Assembly (NCBI GenBank): GCA_002686265.1
Contig: NZBA01000050.1
Coordinates: forward strand, 124,001-188,000
DNA from: Planctomycetota bacterium
Lineage (GTDB): Bacteria; Planctomycetota; UBA1135; GCA-002686595
Reading direction: 5' to 3'
Length of the DNA stretch: 64,000 nucleotides
The position numbers were made by a program, and so were the translations under genes. The notes beneath the pieces were generated by a model. The model was given only the letters and a program-made list of their open reading frames with translations. It ran no database searches and was not told where the DNA came from. This document shows, in pieces, positions 12,447-20,455 of this stretch (within the stretch, counting starts at the first letter, position 1; every line of letters begins with the position of its first letter).

Positions 12447-14476
12447 GCCAGGAGTGCGGGGTAGGCGAGACCGTCGGCGGCCAACAGGGCGTCGCGCACC
12501 CAGCACAGCAGGTGGAAGTAGGCCAGGTCTACCTCGCCCTCGGCGCGCCCCCGTGGCGCGGCCAGGGGATCGGCCTCGTCGAGGCGCAGGGTGAAGCCCT
12601 CGCCGCTGAACAGCGAGCGCTCGCCGTCGCGCGTCAGGCGAACCTCGACCCCCTCGAAGCGCCCGCGCAGGGTCTGGCCGTCGAGGTGGAAGCCGTCGAG
12701 GTGAGCGAAGGCGCGCCAGTCGGACAGGCTGCCGAAGAAGCGCGGCTTGACCGCGTAGGGGCCGCCGTCCTCGGGGCAGAAGACGTCGCAGTTGCCGCAG
12801 TCGTTGCAGAAGTCGGCGAAGTTGGCGTACTGCTTGCTCTTCTCGATCGTGAGGGTTCCCTCGCTCGTGGCCTGCCAGGCGCCGTCGACCTCGCGCAGCC
12901 GGACGAGCGGGAGCTCGATCGGCGCCAGCTCGAAGCGGAAGTTCGCGTCGTTGGGGCAGACGGGCACGCACTTGTCGCAGCTAAGACAGTCGAAGAGGGC
13001 CAGGGCGCTGCCGATCTTGCGCGGGGGCCTGTCGGTGGCGGCGTGGCGGTAGCGCTCGACGGCGGGCAGGGAGGAGACGTAGCGCTCGGTGTTGCACAGG
13101 GCGACGGCGCCCAGGAACGCGGCGCGCAGTTCGTCGGGGAGGGAGGCGAGGTCGCCGTCGTCGCCCTCGATGGCGGCGGCGCAGCGGCGGCGATCCCCCT
13201 CGCTCACAGCCAGGCCCGCGAGAGCCTCGCGGCCGAGATCGTGGGCGCGCAGGACGAAGCCGTCGATCGTGCGCGCGCCGACGGCGCGCATGCGCTCGCC
13301 GAGGACGTCGAAGTAGCCTCGCGCGCGGGCGTAGCCGCCGGGCTTGAGCAGGTCGCTGCAGGCGGTCACCGGGACCATGCCGAGGGCCACGGCGTCGGCG
13401 AAGTTGCGCCGGTCGATGCCGGCCGAGAAGGAGATCGGGAAGCGGTCGAGGAAGCGCCGGCGAAAGGCGCCCACCAGATCCATCGCCAGCACGTGCAGGG
13501 GGGCGCCGGAGAGGTAGACCTCGCGCGCCTCGGCGGGCAGGAAGTCGCCCTCGTTCTGAACGATCAACGTGTTGGTGAACTTGACGCCGAAGCCGCGCTC
13601 GAGGGCCGCCGCCGACTCCCCGAGGCGCTCGACGAACTCGCACATGTGCTCCCAGCGGGTGTCGCGCTCGAAGGCCTCGGGCGGGACGCGCAGGTGCGTG
13701 TAGCCGAGGGCGCCGTGGAGCAGCTCGTCCACCCGCCGGGGGCCGAGCAGGAGGGGGTTCAGCTTGACGATGCAGTGCAGGCCGCGCTCGCAGAGGAGGA
13801 ACTCGGCCATGGCCTCGATCTCCCGCGGCGGGCAGCCGTGGAAGGTGCTCAGCGTCAGTGTGTCGGACAGGCGCGCGGGGAAATCGACCCCGCGCAGGTC
13901 CTTGTACTCGACGGGGATCTCGCGCCGCAGACGCTCGACGATGGCGGAGCAGTCGGCCATGCCGCCGAGGAAGGCGCCGACGCTCTCGCTCTTCAGGCCG
14001 GCGAGGTCGTAGCCGACGCTCATGTCGAACAGGGTGCGCTCCATGCCCGGCGCGAGATCGAGCTTGCCGCTGGCGCGCAGGAGCTCGATCAGCATGGCGC
14101 CCTTGACGTACTCCTCGAGGGATTGCTCGAGGGCGAGCTCCTGGGACCACTCGGCGTTGAAGCCAACGGTGCGCATGTCGATGCAGGGCCGCGGGACCTC
14201 GATGGCGTCGTTGACCTGGACCGTCTTCAGCTCGAGCACGCGCGCGCCGCCGAGCCAGGAGAGGACCAGATTGTGGGCCAACTGGGACTGCGGGCCGGCG
14301 GCCGGGCCGAAGGGGGTCGAGGGGCGCCGGCCGTGAAAGCGGACGGCAAGGTCCAGGTCGGCGTCACCGGTGAAGAAGCGTGCGCGCGGCAGGTGGAACA
14401 CGGCGTCGTCGCGCTCTAGCTCGGCGAACATGCGCCGCACGAGGACGCCGAAGGGGTAGGGGCGGAGCTCGGCCAT
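12434..14476 (-). CDS. ygfK: YgfK-like iron-sulfur flavoprotein, compact form
   Basis: Homolog of E. coli YgfK (annotated putative selenate reductase, part of the purine/uric-acid cluster). Residues 1-about 440 are the dihydroorotate-dehydrogenase-like half: [39 protein letters not shown] and VKLNPLLLG match YgfK well. The C-terminal part holds two [4Fe-4S] motifs, [14 protein letters not shown] and [16 protein letters not shown]. YgfK is about 1,030 residues because a glutamate-synthase-like FAD/NAD(P)H module lies between these parts. Here the protein is 680 residues and that module is missing, so electrons must come from another protein. Transcribed on - with the porin 22 bp upstream, convergent with and overlapping the nitrilase gene. 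Confidence 0.85.
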   Translation of the reverse strand: MAELRPYPFGVLVRRMFAELERDDAVFHLPRARFFTGDADLDLAVRFHGRRPSTPFGPAAGPQSQLAHNLVLSWLGGARVLELKTVQVNDAIEVPRPCIDMRTVGFNAEWSQELALEQSLEEYVKGAMLIELLRASGKLDLAPGMERTLFDMSVGYDLAGLKSESVGAFLGGMADCSAIVERLRREIPVEYKDLRGVDFPARLSDTLTLSTFHGCPPREIEAMAEFLLCERGLHCIVKLNPLLLGPRRVDELLHGALGYTHLRVPPEAFERDTRWEHMCEFVERLGESAAALERGFGVKFTNTLIVQNEGDFLPAEAREVYLSGAPLHVLAMDLVGAFRRRFLDRFPISFSAGIDRRNFADAVALGMVPVTACSDLLKPGGYARARGYFDVLGERMRAVGARTIDGFVLRAHDLGREALAGLAVSEGDRRRCAAAIEGDDGDLASLPDELRAAFLGAVALCNTERYVSSLPAVERYRHAATDRPPRKIGSALALFDCLSCDKCVPVCPNDANFRFELAPIELPLVRLREVDGAWQATSEGTLTIEKSKQYANFADFCNDCGNCDVFCPEDGGPYAVKPRFFGSLSDWRAFAHLDGFHLDGQTLRGRFEGVEVRLTRDGERSLFSGEGFTLRLDEADPLAAPRGRAEGEVDLAYFHLLCWVRDALLAADGLAYPALLAQSE

Positions 14477-14498
14477 GACTGGATGTCGGTCCGGGCGA

Positions 14499-15719
14499 TC
14501 AGAAGTGGAGTTGGAACTCCAGCATGAAGGCCAGCTCGCCGTCCTCGCTCTCGCCGCCGATGGCGAGCGGATTCTCGTAGTCGCTGAAGACGAGGGCGTT
14601 GCGCAGCACGGCGTGGTCGTTGGGGATCCAGTTCACCCCGACCGAGAGCGTGCGCACGCGCCCGGGGCCCGGGGCCGTGGCGAAGGAGTCGAGCTCGGAG
14701 TCGAGATCGAGCTGTGAGACGCGGCAGGCCAAGACCCAGGCCCCGCGGCCGGAACCGTCGAGGAAGTCGAAGGGGGCGGCGGGGCGTACGCCGGCGAAGC
14801 TCTTGTCCTCGCCGGTCAGGACGCGCGAGACGGTCACGTAGACGCCGCCCAGGGAGGCCTCGCTCGCGCCGCCGCCGGCGGACATCTCCTGAGTGAGCGC
14901 GAGGGCCTCGGCCTGGAGGAACCACGGTCCGCGGAACCAGGCCGCCTCCCACCCCAAACGCCGGCGCGTGCCGTCGAGGACGACGCCGTCGGCGAAGGTC
15001 ATGAGCGGTAGGCCGAGGGCGTTCTCGATGGCCTCGCCACCCACCGCGGTGTCCTGGCTGCCGACCGTAGCCGCCACTCCGAGCTGCAGGTGATGCCAGG
15101 GCGAGCCCGGCCTCTTCGCGAAGGGATGCCACATCCAGCGCCCGGCGAGGTCCTTGGTGGCGTCGGTGTCCGAGGCGCCGGTGCCGTTGGTCAGTGACAG
15201 GCCGGTCTCCCAACGCCCGCAGGCGCTGCGGGCGTTCAGGAACAACCCGTGGTCCTCGGCCGGGGCGAACTGGTTGAGGATCGAGAAGCGCGGGAAGTCG
15301 ATGTGACGGCGGCTGCGCACCTCCTCGAGGTTGAAGGGCACTTTCATGCGCCCGAGCATCACGCGCCCGTTCCCGCCGAGGGTGTCAAAGCCCAACCAGG
15401 CCTCCTCGAGCTCGACTTCGTGCTCGGTGAACTTCGGCTCGAGGCGGAAGCGCAGGGCGTCGAAGCGCCCGGCGAGCTCGGGGCGCATGCGTTTGAGCGC
15501 CGCGTCGCTGCGCGGCTCGCGGCGGGAGCCGTGGACGGTCACGACGGTCTGCACGAGACCCTCGATCTCCAGCTCGCCGCGCCCGTCCGCCGTGCGCAGG
15601 GCGAAGACCTCGGGAGCGCCGGCGCAGGGAGGCTCCGGCGGCCGCGGACCGGCGCAGGCGCAGGCGCCGGCCAGGATGAGGAGCGACAGGCGCACGAGGA
15701 AGGGGGCGTTCATGTCCAT
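14499..15719 (-). CDS. Phosphate-selective porin O/P-like outer-membrane protein
   Basis: A 406-residue predicted outer-membrane beta-barrel. An N-terminal hydrophobic export signal (LSLLILAGACACAG) is followed by alternating strands, including LGRMKVPFNLEEVRSR and a C-terminal FMLEFQLHF ending in Phe, the usual barrel-assembly signal. The central PFNLE and NARSACGRWETG segments resemble OprO/OprP-type porins. The signal contains cysteines in a lipobox-like setting, so lipidation is possible but odd for a porin. Start choices are ATG 15719 or ATG 15713. It lies 22 bp upstream of the YgfK-like gene in the same direction, so it may admit the cluster's substrate. No ligand can be deduced. Confidence 0.72.
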   Translation of the reverse strand: MDMNAPFLVRLSLLILAGACACAGPRPPEPPCAGAPEVFALRTADGRGELEIEGLVQTVVTVHGSRREPRSDAALKRMRPELAGRFDALRFRLEPKFTEHEVELEEAWLGFDTLGGNGRVMLGRMKVPFNLEEVRSRRHIDFPRFSILNQFAPAEDHGLFLNARSACGRWETGLSLTNGTGASDTDATKDLAGRWMWHPFAKRPGSPWHHLQLGVAATVGSQDTAVGGEAIENALGLPLMTFADGVVLDGTRRRLGWEAAWFRGPWFLQAEALALTQEMSAGGGASEASLGGVYVTVSRVLTGEDKSFAGVRPAAPFDFLDGSGRGAWVLACRVSQLDLDSELDSFATAPGPGRVRTLSVGVNWIPNDHAVLRNALVFSDYENPLAIGGESEDGELAFMLEFQLHF

Positions 15720-15929
15720 CGGAGCCTAGCAGCCCCTCCCACCCGCTGACCAGAGTGGCCGGGGAGCACGAAGCGCACGGGATGTGCGCCCTCTCCTCAC
15801 CGGGCGTCTGGTTCTCCACGCGTGGGGCCAGGCAGGATGACCAGGGACTTCAGCGAATGACCCGGACTCCGCGGGGCGTCGAGCCGGGCCGTTGGAGCGA
15901 GATGGGCCGGCATGGGGTACAAGGGAGTG

Positions 15930-17366
15930 ATGGCGGGCGAAACACGGACTTGGTGCTGGAACGCCGCGCTGGCGTTGGCCTGCCTGACGGCTGAGGGCGC
16001 GGCGCAGACCCTCGGCGTGGACGAGCCCTTCTTGATGAGCGTGACCTCCTGCGGCGGGTCGGGCTGCAACAACCCGCAACAACATCAGGTGACCGTGGCC
16101 GAGTCGTCCGACGGAGTCGCGTGGCACCTCCTCGACGGCTGGGGCGGCGTGACCTACCAAGGCAGCGTCCCCGACGTCCTGCGCCGCGGCCAGACCCTGT
16201 ACGTCTTCACGCCCAACGAGGTGGCGCGCTACGAGCTGGACAGCGACACCTGGCTCCCGCCGGCCCCCGTGGCCCTCGACGATCCCGACACGACCGGCGG
16301 CTTCGTCGACCCGAGCGCAACCCTCGACGAGCAGGGACGAATCGTCTTGTTCTACCTGCTCGGGATCATCGGCTCGGACCCCGCCGGTTGCAACGGTGCC
16401 CCGACCTGCACGAAGTACATCCACTCGGCGACCGAAGTGCCCGGCAGCGACGGGACGGCCTTCGTCGTGAACCCCGGCCACCGCCTGGCCGTCGCCGTGG
16501 GGGGCAGCAACCCGCCGATCGCCTCGGATCCCGATCTGCTGCGCCTGTCCGACGGCTTCGGCGTCCTGCTCTCCCGCGGGACCTCGACCCAGTTGTGGAG
16601 AGCGAGCGAGCTGCACGGGACCTACGCCCTTTCGCCGTCGCTGCCCGGCGGATTCCTGTGGCAGAACGGTCCCGCCGTGGCCTCGGGAACGCGCTTCGCC
16701 GAGAGTGGCGAGTTCTGGCTCTACGCTCACCAGTTCTCGCCGTCTCACGGGACGCAGGTCGTGCGCCGGGCGGTCGTCGCCACCCTCGACCAGGCCGTGC
16801 CCGCGGCGGCGTGGACGACGGTCTGCAGCGCGAGCGACCTCGGCGGGGGAGCCGCGGTCGAGCTCGGCAGCCCCGGCTTCGCCTTGAACGTCCCCGGTGC
16901 GGTGGGCACGCCACTGTGCTTCGGCGACGGCGGCGGAACTCCCTGTCCGTGCGGGAACGACGGCGCCGGGGGCGAGGGCTGTCGCAACACGGGCGGGACG
17001 GGCTGCGTCCTGGCGGGTTCGGGCACGGCGAGCGTCGTGGCCGACACCGTGGTGCTGACCGCCGCGGGGGCCCTGGGCACCCAGGCGGGGCTCTTCTTTC
17101 AAGGGAACGAGATCCTGGGCGGCGGAGACGGCATCACGTTCGGCGACGGCCTGCGCTGCTGCGGCACGCAGGTGGTGCGGCTGCAGATCGTCTTCCCCGA
17201 CTCAGGCGGTACGGCGGCCTCGAGCGCCCCCCTGGCCGTGGGCGGAGGCGCGCTCGCCGGGGACACGCTGTGCTACCAGTTCTGGTATCGCGACCCCAAC
17301 GGCGGCGGCGTGTGCGGCGCGGGCTTCAACCTGAGCAACGCCTGCTCCGTCGCTTGGACACCGTGA
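15930..17366 (+). CDS. Secreted beta-propeller-like protein with planctomycete C-terminal domain
   Basis: A 478-residue exported protein. A Sec signal (residues 1-about 26, ending EGAAQ) follows the ATG at 15930, which has an AAGGGAG ribosome site 2 nt upstream; the upstream ATG at 15912 lacks one. The body (about 30-330) has repeated W/Y-rich segments such as DGVAWHLLDGW and SGEFWLYAHQFS, resembling five-bladed glycosidase or sialidase propellers, with no catalytic triad I can confirm. The last 130 residues hold TPCPCGNDG, GLFFQGNE, FGDGLRCC, YQFWYRDP and FNLSNACSVAW, a domain I associate with secreted proteins of Poly30-like Planctomycetota, possibly for surface sorting. Function unknown. 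Confidence 0.78.
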   Translation: MAGETRTWCWNAALALACLTAEGAAQTLGVDEPFLMSVTSCGGSGCNNPQQHQVTVAESSDGVAWHLLDGWGGVTYQGSVPDVLRRGQTLYVFTPNEVARYELDSDTWLPPAPVALDDPDTTGGFVDPSATLDEQGRIVLFYLLGIIGSDPAGCNGAPTCTKYIHSATEVPGSDGTAFVVNPGHRLAVAVGGSNPPIASDPDLLRLSDGFGVLLSRGTSTQLWRASELHGTYALSPSLPGGFLWQNGPAVASGTRFAESGEFWLYAHQFSPSHGTQVVRRAVVATLDQAVPAAAWTTVCSASDLGGGAAVELGSPGFALNVPGAVGTPLCFGDGGGTPCPCGNDGAGGEGCRNTGGTGCVLAGSGTASVVADTVVLTAAGALGTQAGLFFQGNEILGGGDGITFGDGLRCCGTQVVRLQIVFPDSGGTAASSAPLAVGGGALAGDTLCYQFWYRDPNGGGVCGAGFNLSNACSVAWTP

Positions 17367-17370
17367 GCCG

Positions 17371-17385
17371 CCCCGCTGCGCGGGG
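17371..17385. terminator. Short inverted repeat between convergent genes
   Basis: CCCCGC-TGC-GCGGGG forms a 6-bp GC stem between two convergent stops. There is no U-tract, so it would be a weak or factor-dependent bidirectional terminator. Confidence 0.35.
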
Positions 17386-18000
17386 TCAGTCCGCGTCGGC
17401 CTCCGCGCCGATCGTCTCGCGCGCGAAAGCGTGCAAATCGGCGGCGATTAGCGAGAGCTGTTCGTCGGTCAGGTTGCGCCGTGTGGCGTCGAGGGTGTCG
17501 AGGAAGTGGGCGCGCTCCGAAGGCGTCACGGGGCAGCCCACGTTGCCCTCTGGCCCGTCGGCCGTGGCGAGCAGGGCGGCGGGGTCGATGGTCAAGGAGC
17601 CGTCTGGCCGCTCGATCAGGCGCCCGCGCGCGGGGTCGATGATCACGTACCAGGGGATGCCGCCGTCGGACTGTCCGCGCAGGGCGGCTGCGACGGCGAG
17701 GCCGCCGGCCATCTCGTCCTGGTCGATCTTGACCGGCACGAGGTCCAGCGCCAGCAGCTCGGCCACCCGCGCGCGCCCGAGGAACTCCTCGAGCCTTCCG
17801 CACCAGCCTCACCAGGGGGCGCCGATGTGAACGAACAGGCGTCGGTCCGCGTCGGCGGCGAAGGCGCGCCAAGCACCGTAGACCTCGCCCGCGGCCGCGC
17901 CGGCGCGAGGCTCGGGGGGCGGGGTTTCCCTGGCGTTTGGGCCCACGGGGCCGAGACAGGCGGCGAGAGTCAGGCTCAGGGCTAGAGCGGTGCGGGGCAT
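17386..18000 (-). CDS. Thioredoxin-like lipoprotein, probable selenoprotein (UGWC)
   Basis: The frame is open from ATG 18000 to the stop at 17386 except for one UGA at codon 64 (17811-17809). The ORF track splits it there. Read through, it gives a 204-residue thioredoxin-fold protein: a lipobox LAAC (Cys15), then LFVHIGAPW-U-GWCGRLEEF, which is the CxxC site of WCGWC-type thioredoxins with Sec for the first Cys, then VKIDQDE and the cis-Pro motif GGIPWYVIID (Pro116). The downstream frame is intact and family-like, so a decayed gene is less likely. A SECIS-like hairpin follows the UGA. The role would be envelope thiol/selenol reduction. A nonsense mutation of TGC remains the alternative. A TACAAT box lies 8 nt before the ATG. 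Confidence 0.82.
17775..17794 (-). promoter_or_regulatory. SECIS-like hairpin downstream of in-frame UGA
   Basis: On the - strand, GCUCGAGG-AGUU-CCUCGGGC forms an 8-bp stem (one U-G pair) with a 4-nt loop containing GU. It begins 14 nt after the UGA codon, and its apical loop lies about 23-26 nt downstream. That is where bacterial SelB-binding SECIS loops occur, as in E. coli fdhF. It lies inside the coding sequence, as bacterial SECIS elements do. Confidence 0.7.
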
Positions 18001-18169
18001 GGAGTGGATTGTAGGTGCCCGGAAGCCTGGCGACGAGGGGAGACGAGGGGTGTCAAGATCGGTAGCCTGCCCGGATGCCCGTGTCTCATCTTCAGGGGCG
18101 GCTCGCTCGGATCGTGTGCTCCCGCGGCGCAGCCGAGGCTCCCCTTCCCGCGTCAGCGCCCGAGCGATC

Positions 18170-19270
18170 GTGAGCGAGGGGCAGACGGCACTGTGGCGGC
18201 GCGGCCTGCGAGGGCTCGGGATCGCCCTGGGCACCCTGGTCGTTCTCCTCGGGGGCACCGAGCTGGTCCTGCGCGCGCTCGGCTACGCCAGCGGGCCGGC
18301 GCGTTACTTCGACCCGCGGATCGGCTTTCGTTTCCACCCGAACCAAGAGCGCTTCATGGCCGATGGGGACGGAGAGCCGATCGCCGAGGTGGTCTTCAAC
18401 GAGCTCGGCCTGCGGGGGCCGGTGTGGTCGGCTCCGCGCCGTTCCGACGAGCGGCGCATCGCGTGTCTGGGAGACTCGTTCACCTTCGGCTGGGGGGAGG
18501 CGGCCGACGACGAGACCTGGCCGGCTCGGCTTCAGGAGCTCCTCACCGACCGTCCCGGTCTCACGACCTGGACGACCATGAACTTCGGCGTGCCGGGCTA
18601 CAACCTGTGGAACAGCACGCGCATGTACGAGCACGTCGCGCGGCCCTTCGAACCCGACCTGGTGCTGATCGGGTTCTTCCTGAACGACGTCGCGCCCCCC
18701 GACAAGGGGCCGCGGCACACCGACCGGGGGCTCTTGTACTGGGCCGGGCGTACGGCCCTGCTGCAGGTCTTCCACGCGCAACTGCGCGGCCGCATCTCCT
18801 ACTTCGACAACCCCGACGACGCCGAGACCAAGGCCGCGCGGGCGATCTTCCGCGAGCACCAGCGCGAGATCCTGAATGACCCCGACAGCGAGGTCGCGGG
18901 GCCGTTCTGGGGGCGCGCCATGGTCGAGCTCGGGGAGCTCGTGGACGGCGTGCGGGCCGATGGGTGCGACCTGCTGCTGCTGTGCTTCCCCCAACGCTCG
19001 CAGGTCGTGTACGTCGCGCGCGCCGCCGCCGCCGGAGGCGATTCGGTGGGCGAGGCCTTGCTCGCGATGGGCGCGCCTCAGGCCCGCCTGGCCGGGGAGG
19101 CGGAGCGGCTCGGAGTGCCCTACCTCGACCTCTTGCCGGCCTTCGCACGGGTCGGGCCGTCCGCCTACGGGGAGCTCGAGAGCGGACACCCCAGCGCCCG
19201 CGGCTACAGCGCCGCGGCCGAGGCGATCGCCGGCCGCCTCGAGGAGCTCGGGCTGCTCGAGGGGGACTGA
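18170..19270 (+). CDS. Membrane-anchored SGNH/GDSL-type hydrolase
   Basis: A 366-residue protein with an N-terminal membrane anchor (GLGIALGTLVVLLGG, about residues 14-32) and an SGNH-hydrolase domain facing the periplasm. Block I is CLGDSFTFGWG with the nucleophile Ser, block II FGVPGYNLWN with the oxyanion Gly, block III GFFLNDV with Asn, and block V SGHPSARGY with the catalytic His. The usual DxxH Asp is not obvious, since ESGH is found instead. Likely an esterase or polysaccharide O-acetyl-modifying enzyme; substrate unknown. I use GTG 18170 because the longer ORF start at 17990 would read through the upstream region of the divergent selenoprotein and adds basic, low-complexity sequence. 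Confidence 0.75.
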   Translation: MSEGQTALWRRGLRGLGIALGTLVVLLGGTELVLRALGYASGPARYFDPRIGFRFHPNQERFMADGDGEPIAEVVFNELGLRGPVWSAPRRSDERRIACLGDSFTFGWGEAADDETWPARLQELLTDRPGLTTWTTMNFGVPGYNLWNSTRMYEHVARPFEPDLVLIGFFLNDVAPPDKGPRHTDRGLLYWAGRTALLQVFHAQLRGRISYFDNPDDAETKAARAIFREHQREILNDPDSEVAGPFWGRAMVELGELVDGVRADGCDLLLLCFPQRSQVVYVARAAAAGGDSVGEALLAMGAPQARLAGEAERLGVPYLDLLPAFARVGPSAYGELESGHPSARGYSAAAEAIAGRLEELGLLEGD

Positions 19271-19285
19271 GCCCGCCGGTCGCCC

Positions 19286-19313
19286 TTGTTCCCGCCTGCC
19301 GGCGGGCTAGACT
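19286..19313 (+). promoter_or_regulatory. Candidate promoter giving a leaderless or near-leaderless mRNA
   Basis: TTGTTC (19286-19291), a 16-bp spacer and TAGACT (19308-19313). The GTG start of the next gene lies 8 nt after the -10 box, so transcription would begin at or next to the start codon. Confidence 0.45.
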
Positions 19314-19321
19314 CGCGCCCC

Positions 19322-20455
19322 GTGTTCCGCCTCCTCGTCGCTCTCGCCCTGCTCCTGACCCTCGGCGCCTGCCGGGCGCTGAAGAACTTCGATCTGATCG
19401 AGATCGCGGACGCCAAGGCGCACAACCTCGCGGAGCTGCACCCGCGCGAGGGGCGGCACGCCTACGTGGCCACCCTGGTCGGAGACGTCGAGTATCTCCT
19501 GCGTCAGGGACTGCGGGGCACTGGGGCTAGCGCCATGGCCAAGGACCCAGGTGCGATCGACGTGCCGGAGACCGAGTGCCTCGAGGCCCTGCTGGCTCTG
19601 GCGCGCTTCGACGCGACGGACGAGCGCGTGGCCTCCCTGCAAGTCCTGTGGGCCTGCCGCGTGGCGACCGAATGTCCTTGGGACCTCTCGCGCGAGCGCG
19701 CCGTGCGCGAGCTGGGCACGGCCGCCGTGCGCTTGGAGGTCGGCCCGCCGGCGGCCCTGGCCCCGGACGTCACGCCGGACGGCGCCGCGGCCGTGGGGCG
19801 GGCGCTGGGGCGAGTCATGGCCGCCCTGGGTGAGCCGGAGGACGCCGACAGGGGTGGAGCGGACGACCTGTCCGCGGCCTGCGACGGCTTGCGCGCCCTG
19901 GTCCTCGACGTACCCGGCGGGCGGCGCGTGCTCTTCGGCCTGGCGCAGCTGCTCGCCGATCCGCGCCGCGAGGAAGGCGAGACGGAGCTCCTGCGAGAGG
20001 TGCAACGCGCCACCGAGGTGCGCTGCATCGCGCAGACCCTGGCGACCTCCCTGGGCGATGGGTCCCCGCGGGTGCGCGTCGCCGCGGTCGAGGCGGCCGT
20101 GCGCTCGGGGGGCCGCGGGGTTCTGGCGATCCTGCTCGATCAGCTCCAGCGCGAGCCCTCCGACGAGGTGTCCGCCGCGGTCCTACGCCTGGTGGCCGCC
20201 GAGGGGCTCCCGCGGCGGGAGGAGGACATCGACCCGGCCGACTTCGCACGGGCGCGGGAGAGCTTGTTGGCGCAGCTGGTCCGCTTCGCGGTGGAGCATC
20301 CCACCGGTCCCGTGCGCGTGCAGGCCATGCTCGCCCTGACGCGCGTCGTGGGCGGCGGCCCGGAGAGCCTGCGGGCCGAGGATTGGGAAGACTGGTGGCT
20401 GGCCCGTTCCGCCGCCGGCGTGAGCGCCCCGGTCCCCGCGGGAACCGGTCGGTGA
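19322..20455 (+). CDS. HEAT-repeat-like lipoprotein
   Basis: A 377-residue lipoprotein: signal FRLLVALALLLTLGAC with lipobox LGAC, then an all-helical body. The C-terminal half has HEAT-like helical pairs (for example LGDGSPRVRVAAVEAAVRSG and GPVRVQAMLALTRVV), a scaffold for protein contacts. GTG 19322 is chosen because it places the signal peptide at the N terminus; the track's ATG at 19286 lies inside the predicted promoter. The stop overlaps the GTG of the following flippase-like gene, so the two are co-expressed. No enzymatic motif was seen. Function unknown, probably envelope assembly or maintenance. Confidence 0.77.
   Translation: MFRLLVALALLLTLGACRALKNFDLIEIADAKAHNLAELHPREGRHAYVATLVGDVEYLLRQGLRGTGASAMAKDPGAIDVPETECLEALLALARFDATDERVASLQVLWACRVATECPWDLSRERAVRELGTAAVRLEVGPPAALAPDVTPDGAAAVGRALGRVMAALGEPEDADRGGADDLSAACDGLRALVLDVPGGRRVLFGLAQLLADPRREEGETELLREVQRATEVRCIAQTLATSLGDGSPRVRVAAVEAAVRSGGRGVLAILLDQLQREPSDEVSAAVLRLVAAEGLPRREEDIDPADFARARESLLAQLVRFAVEHPTGPVRVQAMLALTRVVGGGPESLRAEDWEDWWLARSAAGVSAPVPAGTGR

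Noticed and set aside
12170-14419. 749-codon + strand ORF across the YgfK-like gene
   Set aside because: Val/Glu/Gly-rich antisense translation with no motif; the - strand frame carries intact FeS and barrel motifs.
17386-17766. Track ORF treated as a stand-alone 126-aa protein
   Set aside because: It is the C-terminal part of the UGA-containing thioredoxin-like gene; alone it lacks the active site and signal.
18009-18056. TTGACA (18056-18051, -) paired with TACAAT (18014-18009, -) as one promoter
   Set aside because: The spacer is 36 bp, far from 16-18; at most the TACAAT box is used by itself.
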